Part shown: positions 35,701 through 42,749 of the stretch, one piece after another
How the letters are laid out: each line of letters starts with the position of its first letter
Position numbering within the stretch: position 1 is the stretch's first letter
From: Trissonchulus latispiculum
Taxonomy: Eukaryota; Nematoda; Enoplea; Enoplida; Ironidae
Length of the DNA: 64,000 nucleotides
Direction: 5' to 3'
Assembly: GCA_030248195.1 (NCBI GenBank)
Contig: JASAND010030377.1
Coordinates: 1-64,000 of the forward strand
Translations under genes and position numbers: made by a program
The notes under the pieces: generated by a model
The model's database searches: none
The model's input: the letters and a program-made list of their open reading frames with translations, nothing else
What the model was told of the DNA's origin: nothing

Positions 35701-38137
35701 GGTAGTATGGTTGGAGCACGGAACTTACAATCACATCATAATTAATGATCTGGTACTGACGAGTGCCATTGAGGTCGTGCAGTATTCGGCACCTTTGGTC
35801 ACGTACCGAGTGCCTTTCGAAGCTCCTAAGTTAGACCTAGTGCCCATTCAATTCACGGATTTAGAGCGTGCCGAATATGAAAATCGGGCCGTCAAGAAGA
35901 TTCTGAAGGAACATCATCGCACAGCACCTTTACTGATTCACCCGCTCAACATGAATGTTTGGACCGGATTCCTGATTGTCCTAGTCCTGATAGTTGTGGG
36001 CGTCATAATTACCATCTGGTTCTCCCCTTGCCTTCGAGGAGTCAGAGAAAGTCTCGCGCAAAGGGGTCGAGAATCGTTTCTCGGGTTGGGATTGCGGCTG
36101 AGTCGATTGGCCATGGGGAATCAAAGAACTATTGCCATAACGCCAACCTCTCCGCCTACCCGTTCCAGTCCTCCTGAACTCCGAAGTCGATCACCCCTGC
36201 TGGAACAACCAACGCGTCCGATGCGCCCTACTGCGAGTAACCGGTATGGCAGTGCACGCCCACATTCATACGCACATCCATCAGGCGGACATCTGCGGTT
36301 TGAGGACCTCCTGATGGAGTCCATGTCGCCCTCACCCCCGCCTCCTGATGTGTCGCTTGCTGTCCGGCCTAGAAAACCGCTGCTTTCTGGACTTGAGGAG
36401 CACCGGCAGGAGGAGGAACCCTTCCACTTACTTAGGCAATATGCGGACGAAGCAGATGAGCGGGAGAACCGAGCACGTGCTCCAAGTCCGGAAGCGAGAC
36501 GAGAAAGGGGCCGAGTTGGCACGCCGCCACCCTATGGCATAGACCGAGGAAGCCGATCCAGAGACTCGTCCACCGGAAGAAGAGACCGAGTCTGGTGTCT
36601 AATGGAACCCTTCGAATGTTCCGGGGAGGATTCCCCCTCCGGCAGGTTCACCCCGTGTATTGATGTGTCCATCCAAGGAGTCATAATTGAGGCAGTGTTG
36701 GACACAGGAGCCAGTATCACAGTGATGTCAGAAAGCGTAGCGAGGAAACACAACTTCACTCTGGTGGACTTGGAATGCCCCCGAGAGAGTTCCTCGGCTA
36801 CTGGACATCAGCTGAAAATCACTAAGAAGATTGATGCCATTATTACATTTCCAGGATGTCCTAGCCACCCGCCCATTCCACACGCCATCTTCATCAACCC
36901 TAGCCTACCGCCAGTCATTCTGTTGGGAACTGATGTGCTGGCTAAATTCAGCGGTTCCTTCGAGATATCCTTTGCCACAAAGGAATTGAAGATACGCCCC
37001 ACGCCTCTGCCCGCGGCCTATGTGATACCTTTGACGACGCCTTATCACTTGTTTGAAGCCGCATCCGGAATCCCCTCGGACAGGGGTGCTGGCCCCTCCA
37101 TTCAGCCCCGACTTCCGCCATCCATCGGGAGCGAGAGAGCACGAGGAGCCAGCTTACCTCCTTCTCGCCCTACGGAGCTTCCCCTTACGTCGGTAACCTG
37201 GACTCCAGTTAGGCAAACGGAGTCTGAGACTGTGTGGCAATACTACCACCGGTTCTGTGATCATGTCGCCGCCGTATATGGTGCTCGGGCAGACTCGGAG
37301 TCAGTAAAACTTAGCCTGGGGAGAGATTTTCTGCTTGGGCTGCGAAGAGAGCTACGCCTTCAGATACCCTCCTCGTCAGGTCATTTGGACGAGCTATATC
37401 TCTTAGCTCTTTCGGTTGAGGATGAGGTCCGAAAGGATGGCCGAATTCTTCCGCCCCCAGGGGAAGCTGACCCGCGAGGAGATCGAAGCACCCCTGCTTT
37501 GACTGGGGCCAATAGAGCTGCTACTAGGGCACCTCTATCTGGTGTGGACTTCCGTGCTTGTAAAGAAATGTTGAGCACCATCGAGCAGAGGAAGGATGAG
37601 TCTGTAGATCACTTTTATCTACGGCTGCTCGGATTTGCTGGGGAAGTGTATCCTGAACGGCTAACCGACAAGGCCGTCGATGCCTACCTCAGCCTGCTCT
37701 TCATCGCCGGACTCAGGAGTGAGATACGTGACAGGACGATTAAGTATCCTGATACGACGAGGGACCTATATCATCTGTACATATCCGCCTTAGCAGGAGA
37801 AAGGCATTTACCCGCGGAGGACCAACAAGCCGCACCTGCGGAGCCTCCTACACAGCCACCGGCAGTCAGACCCCGTGCTCCAAGGACCGTCCCCCCCAGG
37901 TTTCGAGCGAACCCCAGCCACTGGGAGATTGCACGGGAAACGATTGCCCCTCTTGGATCCGGAGGAGGATATCCTGACCAAGAGGACCTTTTCTTACCCC
38001 TGGATCATTTATCCCTACGCGCACGCTCGGACGCAATGCGTGCAGCGCCGCCAGTTTGCGAGCGCAACCGCTATCAGCCAGGTGCCTCTCGGCCACAGGA
38101 GCCGGGAGAGCCTTCTTCCCGAAGGCGGCAGCACTAA
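32765..38137 (+). CDS. Env-protease-Gag-like fusion ORF (about 1790 residues)
   Basis: This is one uninterrupted frame. It is open from 32666, the first in-frame ATG is 32837, and 32765 is a TTG, so the true start is undecided. In order, numbered from 32765: a charged, Lys/Glu-rich region with acidic and basic tracts (to about 450); a hydrophobic segment (about 459-484) resembling an internal signal/anchor; an Env-like ectodomain with paired cysteines; the furin-type site RRDKR (656-660); a Gly/Ala/Ile fusion-peptide-like segment and a heptad coiled coil; a transmembrane anchor (1068-1088); an aspartic protease with LDTGAS (DTGAS at 1313-1317) and ILLGTDVL near 1388; and two Gag-like modules (about 1475-1560 and 1598-1690). 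No polymerase or integrase motif. The order env then protease then gag-like is unlike standard gag-pro-pol-env. Confidence 0.8.
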   Translation: MSPAPQLEAILDQQRKLVPPSQTMSVGSNQQPRIAADMPAIMQSAQKVLAQGSMIMDMLRAPLVSEKELMGQNGQTKEMMKANPAESQKQVQKTPNVIEMGPVMKFARRVLDRLGVKASEEELIWALDPSVFMTEGDPSSPRKMEYQISDLIKYPERGRFKIIDQEAIYEITRRILQRLGRSVTDEQFYCSLDSDVLEAPEDSPHAGRLDLWVENLLSPSTPLTWRQMETDEENADSLAEEMKELGQHGIMVLDSPEGSSDESFSSDSSDGTDEDLEHAVNKLQSRGVRVNVNAVEPVTIKTKKNRGSKKKRKKVIKKIKKVLGEVQIPKSDLCPQDIKFLRKLLKDVRTKERKRAQKEERRKWQMKQERERCWEAQQRFLRARARMEATHVVRRTTDAPPSPKRKTPAPERQIAFRSSSVPAMARLPKAEIKEATLTSGIKKECTTKKEEKEVKGIRALPVPILLMWAVFGLMIALLIPCVNGQGGDDYFTQRAKAMNTMVSTKWGLALSPKGLMATYTKTEYVPILIHMKMPKPPHIAKMRAWLSFCSLCGGDFASIPEKLQHQCKKCDTPRDQTMSGCPHEPHLDGLVRNVTEEYHEMYGGILNTRYYSSVMKIICDKSPILCNNSTPQYQHYNESLYADHGYQHVQSKFPLRRDKRAIGAILGVVGLGLSISNTVHLGAMKNKVNALIEATQKLDEQVIAHQESLEKLVEANENVYSFMHYSLQELVGLINSARCEALTMNTQVQYSLIVSNFEHSLKHSIDSVMAAGLDGRISPSLINFKIIRDIVHGHAQLNQSILRDEPSLIYRFGKIYPVRMDIRKLLFGFIMEIPTPTREDVAPVYEVSNVGYNDPTSHAQMKAPVPRYVRHEATHKNSEFSEIKLSECQASPGLWVCGPDALVATPQSACLRAIVSAAPIDAANCRQQMMVKAMTPDTDFASTPAGVLIRTSHPEIMVTQTPQLQHVSRGETIAVPSHGVVWLEHGTYNHIIINDLVLTSAIEVVQYSAPLVTYRVPFEAPKLDLVPIQFTDLERAEYENRAVKKILKEHHRTAPLLIHPLNMNVWTGFLIVLVLIVVGVIITIWFSPCLRGVRESLAQRGRESFLGLGLRLSRLAMGNQRTIAITPTSPPTRSSPPELRSRSPLLEQPTRPMRPTASNRYGSARPHSYAHPSGGHLRFEDLLMESMSPSPPPPDVSLAVRPRKPLLSGLEEHRQEEEPFHLLRQYADEADERENRARAPSPEARRERGRVGTPPPYGIDRGSRSRDSSTGRRDRVWCLMEPFECSGEDSPSGRFTPCIDVSIQGVIIEAVLDTGASITVMSESVARKHNFTLVDLECPRESSSATGHQLKITKKIDAIITFPGCPSHPPIPHAIFINPSLPPVILLGTDVLAKFSGSFEISFATKELKIRPTPLPAAYVIPLTTPYHLFEAASGIPSDRGAGPSIQPRLPPSIGSERARGASLPPSRPTELPLTSVTWTPVRQTESETVWQYYHRFCDHVAAVYGARADSESVKLSLGRDFLLGLRRELRLQIPSSSGHLDELYLLALSVEDEVRKDGRILPPPGEADPRGDRSTPALTGANRAATRAPLSGVDFRACKEMLSTIEQRKDESVDHFYLRLLGFAGEVYPERLTDKAVDAYLSLLFIAGLRSEIRDRTIKYPDTTRDLYHLYISALAGERHLPAEDQQAAPAEPPTQPPAVRPRAPRTVPPRFRANPSHWEIARETIAPLGSGGGYPDQEDLFLPLDHLSLRARSDAMRAAPPVCERNRYQPGASRPQEPGEPSSRRRQH
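34138..36030 (+). other. Env-like glycoprotein region of the large ORF
   Basis: It runs from the first hydrophobic segment (ALPVPILLMWAVFGLM...) to the second anchor (GFLIVLVLIVVGVII, from 35966). Between them are candidate N-glycosylation sites (NVTEEY, NNST, NESL), a CSLCGG / CKKC cysteine group, the cleavage motif RRDKR followed by AIGAILGVVGLGLSIS, and a leucine/valine heptad region. The layout matches class I-type or baculovirus-F/errantivirus-type fusion proteins. I cannot tell which from motif order alone. Confidence 0.7.
36600..37010 (+). other. Retroviral-type aspartic protease domain in the large ORF
   Basis: It shows CIDVSIQGVIIEAVLDTGAS with the catalytic Asp in DTGA at 36701, then hydrophobic strands and ILLGTDVL as the second conserved block, about 75 residues later. 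Such enzymes act as dimers and mature Gag. Here the domain lies downstream of Env in the putative cytoplasmic tail, an unusual place. Confidence 0.8.
37190..37840 (+). other. Two Gag-like modules at the end of the large ORF
   Basis: Module 1 (VWQYYHRFCDHVA ... FLLGLRRELRLQI) and module 2 (RKDESVDHFYLRLLGFAGE ... LLFIAGLRSEIRDR) resemble each other. Both also resemble the capsid part of the element's Gag (ESVADYSLRLQKYA ... FLIGLRNEFK). The shared GLR-(S/R/N)-E-(I/L/F) block with a preceding S-(V/D)-Y/F-LRL helix is typical of retrotransposon Gag. Confidence 0.65.
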
Positions 38138-39113
38138 TTAATGTCACCTTTGTATAGCGGGGATGGGGGAGAACTCAATGCAAGTTCTCGCCCCGGGAAC
38201 GAATAGTTGAGGAGGAAAAGAAGTATCATTAGGTATTCATAACACGAGAATTTGTTTCTACGGATTTCGGTCTTAAAAGCAATACGGTGTGCAATCAAAA
38301 ACGAGTATCACTAAATTACTATACATATATACATTAAATATTAACTAAGCGTTTCGTTATTAAAAGTATCCTCAACTCCTCGTTCCCAACTTGATAACAA
38401 AGAAAATCACAAAAAAAGGGTATAAAATGTTAAAAATGTATTATAAAAAGAAAACGTTTTCGTGCTAAAAAGGTAGACGGTAGTATGTTAACTAGAAAAG
38501 AAAGGATTTCGAGGTTACAAAGAAAGTATTGGAAGTAGCTAGAATTGGATGTAAATAGCAAAGGAGAACCCGTTATGGGTGTACAAGGGAATTGTGCAGG
38601 TTATATTTAGCTGAAATAGTTTATGTAGTTTATTATATAGCAAATGTGTATGAATTATTGTAAACCAGAGTTGCCAAGGGAGAAACACTCCCTCCGTTCC
38701 ACCCACCACGACCACATGTAAGATATAAATGTTATAATTGTAATAGGTATTTTATAAATGAATTGTTTATTTTAAGAATGTATTGTAGATCAGGTGAAGG
38801 TAGTTTTAATGTGTTTATAATTGTTGTATAATGTTATCCGTGCTGTATCTTGTATTGTTAATGGAATCCCTAGATTATTGGCGGAGTATTTCCCTGGTCG
38901 ATACCAGGCCACGTTCGCGCGCTAGCGAATGTCACGCATTTCGGTCGGTACCAGAAAGCACCAATTCCCAAAATTGGGACAGAAATTGTCGTTGGTCGAT
39001 ACCACGCTGAGCGCAGATTTAACTTATAACTACCATAACGCACCGTAGAAAAGAGGCTAGAAATGCCCCTGTTTCGCAGGTTTCGTGGTTGTTTATTCAT
39101 TCAATTATTTTAG
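38138..39113 (+). other. Spacer before the NADAR ORF with hairpins and splice acceptor
   Basis: Non-coding. It has a strong hairpin at 38167-38196 (GGGGAGAACT / AGTTCTCGCCCC) and, near 38890-39010, GGTCGATACC and GGTCGGTACC palindromes plus CATTCGCTAGCGCGCGAACG. It ends TTCAATTATTTTAG (acceptor AG at 39112-39113) directly against the ATG. Confidence 0.6.
39112..39113 (+). promoter_or_regulatory. 3' splice site immediately before the NADAR ATG
   Basis: TTATTTTAG|ATG is a pyrimidine-rich acceptor directly abutting the start codon. It is also present at 19638-19639. Cis-splicing from the donor at 30922 or leader trans-splicing would both fit. Confidence 0.5.
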
Positions 39114-40769
39114 ATGAACCAGATCCAGATCCAGCAGAGCGCGATTGAGCAGCTGCGCAAGCTCTCGCTGTTCCAATTGCCCTATGTCCCGGCCGCCTCC
39201 GAGGACTTCCTGTATTTCCGAAGTGACTCTACTGAGTACACTTCCCTCTCCAACTTTGCCGCCCATCCGGGCAAAGACGCTAACAACCGGCAGATCATGA
39301 TCAGGCACCTCAAGAAGGATGGCCTTACTGCGGAGCACCACTATTGTGCCACGCTGGCCAATTTGTCAGGTGCGTACAAAGGGGCCAAGGATCTCTACAG
39401 GAAGGAGACGGCCAAGGACGTCAAGAAGGATGGCAAGAGGATAATCAAGCTGGAGCGCCTCTTGACCCATCCTCATTCCCACCAGGTCTTGAAGACGCTG
39501 GTTATGGGTGGAGTGCTCTTCTCGAAGTACTCCATCCCATATTTCCAGAAGGAGCTGATGGATACTGGTAACCGTCGGCTTATGGAGGCCACCGAGGATG
39601 CCTTCTGGGGCATCAATGCCGAGCATCTGGACCTCCGATGCCGGGAGTTCAAAACGTCGGTGGAGGCTACCAAGCGATGGGTAGCCATCAATTCCGAAAC
39701 GTCTCTGGCCACCAACATCCTGGGCCAGTCGCTCGAATTCTTCCGGGCCTACTTCCAGAACCCGGAGGGGATGTATACCACGTCCCCTCGCGTGGTTATC
39801 ATCGGCGGGGCCATCCTGCAGAACAATCAGGTGGTCGATACCATCAAGGAAATCGCGGGCTGCACAGATCCGATTCTGCTGCCCATCCACATGGCCACAC
39901 CCGTCCGGTGTATGCGGGTGGCCGTGGCCATCACGTCGCCTCTGCTAACGAAGATTCTGGTCATCCCAGAAATCCGGGTGCAACCAGATGAGACGCCCGG
40001 CGTCGTCTATCAGCGCGAGGCCGAAAGGCTGAAGGAGTCGTTCGGCCAAAATCCGAAATATCAGGAGCCGTTCCCGATGGTGCGGGCGTTTCCCACCATC
40101 GTGTACGTGCATGATTGCGTGGACCCGACGGCCGAGATGAAGAAGGATCCAGCCTGGGCCTCTCTGATCTGGGGGTGCTACACCTTCAGACCAGATGGGA
40201 CCCACTTCCGGCCCCAGGATCCAATTGCCATACCCAACGGCCAGACGTACGTGCTGAACTATGACAATTACCAGCGGGTGGCCGCTGCGTTGAAGGCGCC
40301 TGACCTGCGGCGCCACAACTACCACGAGGCCCAGAAGAAACGGCCTCATGCCGACTCGCCGATTTTCCGGCCCCGGCATCCGTCATTGCCTGTTGCCGGA
40401 CCGTCCGGCTCATCCGAGTCTTCTGGCTCTAGCCGGCGTCAGAAGAACCGCCGGCCCTCCCGGCAAAACCGACGCGCTGGAAGAAATGATCGTACCGAAG
40501 GGCAACGGAAGCCCTATGACTATCCGTCGCGCCAGCCGGCCCAACGTCACGGCCCCGTCGGCCGTCCCGCTTGGCAGCCTAACCCTGCCAGCTCTACACG
40601 GAAGCCGGACCAGCGAACCGGCCCTGCGTCTCAGCCGAAAGAAGGCAACCACTGCCACTGTTGTCACTGTCCCAGGGCGTCTCTGCCCACGCCTGGGATG
40701 AAGAATCTGTCACTGGGACCGCCGCCAGAAAAGCGGCCCAGATCCAGTTACTCTCCGCCACGATTGTAA
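39114..40769 (+). CDS. NADAR (YbiA-like) domain protein encoded by the retroelement
   Basis: 551 residues. The N-terminal half resembles the NADAR superfamily: YFRSDSTEYTSLSNFAAHP (about 34-52), the invariant-type Glu in LTAEHHYCAT (71-80), and the C-terminal block LMEATEDAFWG followed after about 35 residues by TNILGQSLEFFRAYF. NADAR proteins act on ADP-ribose-linked substrates, including removal of ADP-ribose from guanine bases and ribosylamine intermediates. The domain is longer than usual because of inserts around 52-70 and 170-195. Residues about 225-405 form a second, unrecognised domain. The tail (410-551) is Arg/Ser/Pro-rich with the cluster CHCCHC near its end. Intact here, 3'-damaged at 19640-21106. 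Most of the N-terminal differences between copies are silent, suggesting past selection for the protein. Confidence 0.8.
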   Translation: MNQIQIQQSAIEQLRKLSLFQLPYVPAASEDFLYFRSDSTEYTSLSNFAAHPGKDANNRQIMIRHLKKDGLTAEHHYCATLANLSGAYKGAKDLYRKETAKDVKKDGKRIIKLERLLTHPHSHQVLKTLVMGGVLFSKYSIPYFQKELMDTGNRRLMEATEDAFWGINAEHLDLRCREFKTSVEATKRWVAINSETSLATNILGQSLEFFRAYFQNPEGMYTTSPRVVIIGGAILQNNQVVDTIKEIAGCTDPILLPIHMATPVRCMRVAVAITSPLLTKILVIPEIRVQPDETPGVVYQREAERLKESFGQNPKYQEPFPMVRAFPTIVYVHDCVDPTAEMKKDPAWASLIWGCYTFRPDGTHFRPQDPIAIPNGQTYVLNYDNYQRVAAALKAPDLRRHNYHEAQKKRPHADSPIFRPRHPSLPVAGPSGSSESSGSSRRQKNRRPSRQNRRAGRNDRTEGQRKPYDYPSRQPAQRHGPVGRPAWQPNPASSTRKPDQRTGPASQPKEGNHCHCCHCPRASLPTPGMKNLSLGPPPEKRPRSSYSPPRL

Positions 40770-41256
40770 CTGTATATAAATATGTTTGTATTGACAATAT
40801 TGTTTGTTTGTATATGTATACTTGTAAAATACATGCGTGTGCAGTGAAAAGCCTGAAACAGGTCTCTGGAAGTTGTTTTATTATGAAAAGGAAGCGATTT
40901 TCCGCCCAAAAATAGGAGTAATGAATATTTTCGTGTATACAAATCACCAATATTGGTTACTAATTGCACCTTCCCTTACTGCCATGGAAGCCTAGATCAA
41001 ATGAGAATATTACGGAGTCGGTACTCTGTCAATACGAAGCCTCAATGCTTCAGTGATTAAGAATAACTACGGAGTCGATACTCTGTCTATACGAAGCTGC
41101 AACGCTTCAAGAAATGAGAATAGCTACTGAGTCGGTACTCTATAGCACACAATTAGCAGTCCTTGAGTCGGTACTCTAATGACGCTAACGCAAATTGATG
41201 GCAGAAGCAACAGATGTGCGATGACTGGGATAATAAATGTCATGTCATCATTTCAG
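40770..41256 (+). repeat. Hairpin array between the NADAR and acidic ORFs
   Basis: From 41010 to 41181 there are four GAGT-nnnn-ACTC hairpins and two GAAGC...GCTTC hairpins in the same order as at 21415-21581. Differences between the copies fall in loops or give G-U pairs (stem ACGGAGT with ACTCCGT in one and ACTCTGT in the other; loop AGAT versus CGAT). The spacer ends in TCATCATTTCAG, a strong 3' splice site (AG at 41255-41256). Confidence 0.7.
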
Positions 41257-41267
41257 GAACCATAAAG

Positions 41268-42749
41268 ATGTCGGACCAGCAAAACATGGAATCAGCCCCC
41301 AGGAGCTACTCACCCTTGATGGAGGTAGCTAGCAATCCTGCCTTCAGGAATCCAATGACCCTGCCGGGACTTAGAGTCCCAATTCCTACCCTGGCCGGGC
41401 GGCCAGTCCGCTCCCGTGCTCCAGTCCCCAACGTCCCCTTTGTGGGATTCCGGCCGTGTACGATGGCCCCCCAGGTTTCTAAGGTGGACGTGTGTCCGCA
41501 GTGTGGAGTCCCGTTCGCGGCTCCAGGTCAGCCAAAGGCATCTACCAGATGCCCAGTTACTGTTCCCCATGCCGTGGGAAAGTATACCACCGTCACGGAC
41601 CTCAACGAACATCCTCATCACACCCCAGCATTTTACAATGCTGACCGTCTCCTGGATATGATGTCATCGGGTAAATCTTACCCTGCATCACTGATGCATC
41701 CGGGTTATCAGGCAAAAATGGACGAGGGTGGCTTATGCCTCCGGCTCACCGCCATCCAGTACGATAATTGCATCAAGGCCACCCCGGGGATGACACCTCA
41801 TGATCAGGTCCAGTCTGCGTTTCGCTACTTTCTGAAGCGCCTCAATCTCACTGGGTTCACGAAGGCTGATAAAGCCCTCTTCATCGTCGCTCTGGAACAG
41901 ATGCGACAGGATATCATCCAGATCATCAATGACCCAAACTTTCGGGTGGAGGTTCCCCTGTTTCCGGAGCCTCCCTTCGGGGCAGAGGCGCCCTACCCCA
42001 CCCTCCGCAACCCTGGAATTTCCCGCAGTGAGACGCCCTCCTCTCCCGCATCTTCCACCCCCCAGTCGGAAAACACACCCTTTTTAGCTGGGGAGGATCG
42101 GAGTGATGGGGAAGGAGAGGAAGATGAAGAAACGGAACCGGATGAAGATCCGACCCCAACCACCCCGAGGTTCCGCGAAATCCGTACCCGGGTCTATAAC
42201 CCCCGGGTGCCCTCCAACGTCGATTCCATAGTTCACGCCAACGCGCCCGATTGGTTGAAAGAATACGCGAATGTGGTCGTCACCCATGTCGAAGAGGACC
42301 GCCTGCCCGCCAACCGCCAGCCGGCGGTCGGCGCGGAAATCTGTGTCGAAGGAGCTGTCCAGTCCTCATCTGAGGAGAGCGATTCGGACCTAGATCCGTT
42401 CCCTCCCGTGGATCTTCTGGAAGTTCCCCTACTTCCGAGGGAGTGGAAGGACCACGTCCCTGCCTATGTCGAAAGGGAGCTAAAAGCGCTTCAAAGCTGC
42501 CTCGACCAGGAAATCATCCCGGTCGTAGAGTATTGGCGGCAGATTGGAGAATTACGCATTCTCTGCCGACAGAAAGCCATTGCCTCCGTCAAACAGCAGC
42601 AGGCAGAGAACCTCTGTACCTGCCCGGAATGCCTCCCTCTGACTCCAGAGGAGAGGATGGAAAACTACCTGTGCCGTCTGTTGGACCTCCCCGAGCCCCA
42701 CGATCACCCTGACATTCTTGAAGGTCCCCCTCCCCATCGGTGCAATTAG
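41268..42749 (+). CDS. Unrecognised acidic protein with cysteine pairs, retroelement ORF 4
   Basis: 493 residues from the ATG conserved between copies (MSDQQNMESAPRSYSP). An ATG at 41214 is in frame but lies before the splice acceptor and is not in frame in the other copy. Visible features: a Pro-rich N terminus; CPQCGVPF near residue 75, like half of a zinc ribbon, with a later Cys; a helical region around 140-240; acidic tracts (DRSDGEGEEDEETEPDED and SSEESDSDLD); a Glu/Gln-rich helical stretch; and a C-terminal CTCPEC followed by HxH and a final Cys. No signal peptide or membrane segment. It matches no family I know. Its position suggests expression from a spliced RNA, like the NADAR ORF, and an accessory or nucleoprotein role is only a guess. 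Confidence 0.8.
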   Translation: MSDQQNMESAPRSYSPLMEVASNPAFRNPMTLPGLRVPIPTLAGRPVRSRAPVPNVPFVGFRPCTMAPQVSKVDVCPQCGVPFAAPGQPKASTRCPVTVPHAVGKYTTVTDLNEHPHHTPAFYNADRLLDMMSSGKSYPASLMHPGYQAKMDEGGLCLRLTAIQYDNCIKATPGMTPHDQVQSAFRYFLKRLNLTGFTKADKALFIVALEQMRQDIIQIINDPNFRVEVPLFPEPPFGAEAPYPTLRNPGISRSETPSSPASSTPQSENTPFLAGEDRSDGEGEEDEETEPDEDPTPTTPRFREIRTRVYNPRVPSNVDSIVHANAPDWLKEYANVVVTHVEEDRLPANRQPAVGAEICVEGAVQSSSEESDSDLDPFPPVDLLEVPLLPREWKDHVPAYVERELKALQSCLDQEIIPVVEYWRQIGELRILCRQKAIASVKQQQAENLCTCPECLPLTPEERMENYLCRLLDLPEPHDHPDILEGPPPHRCN

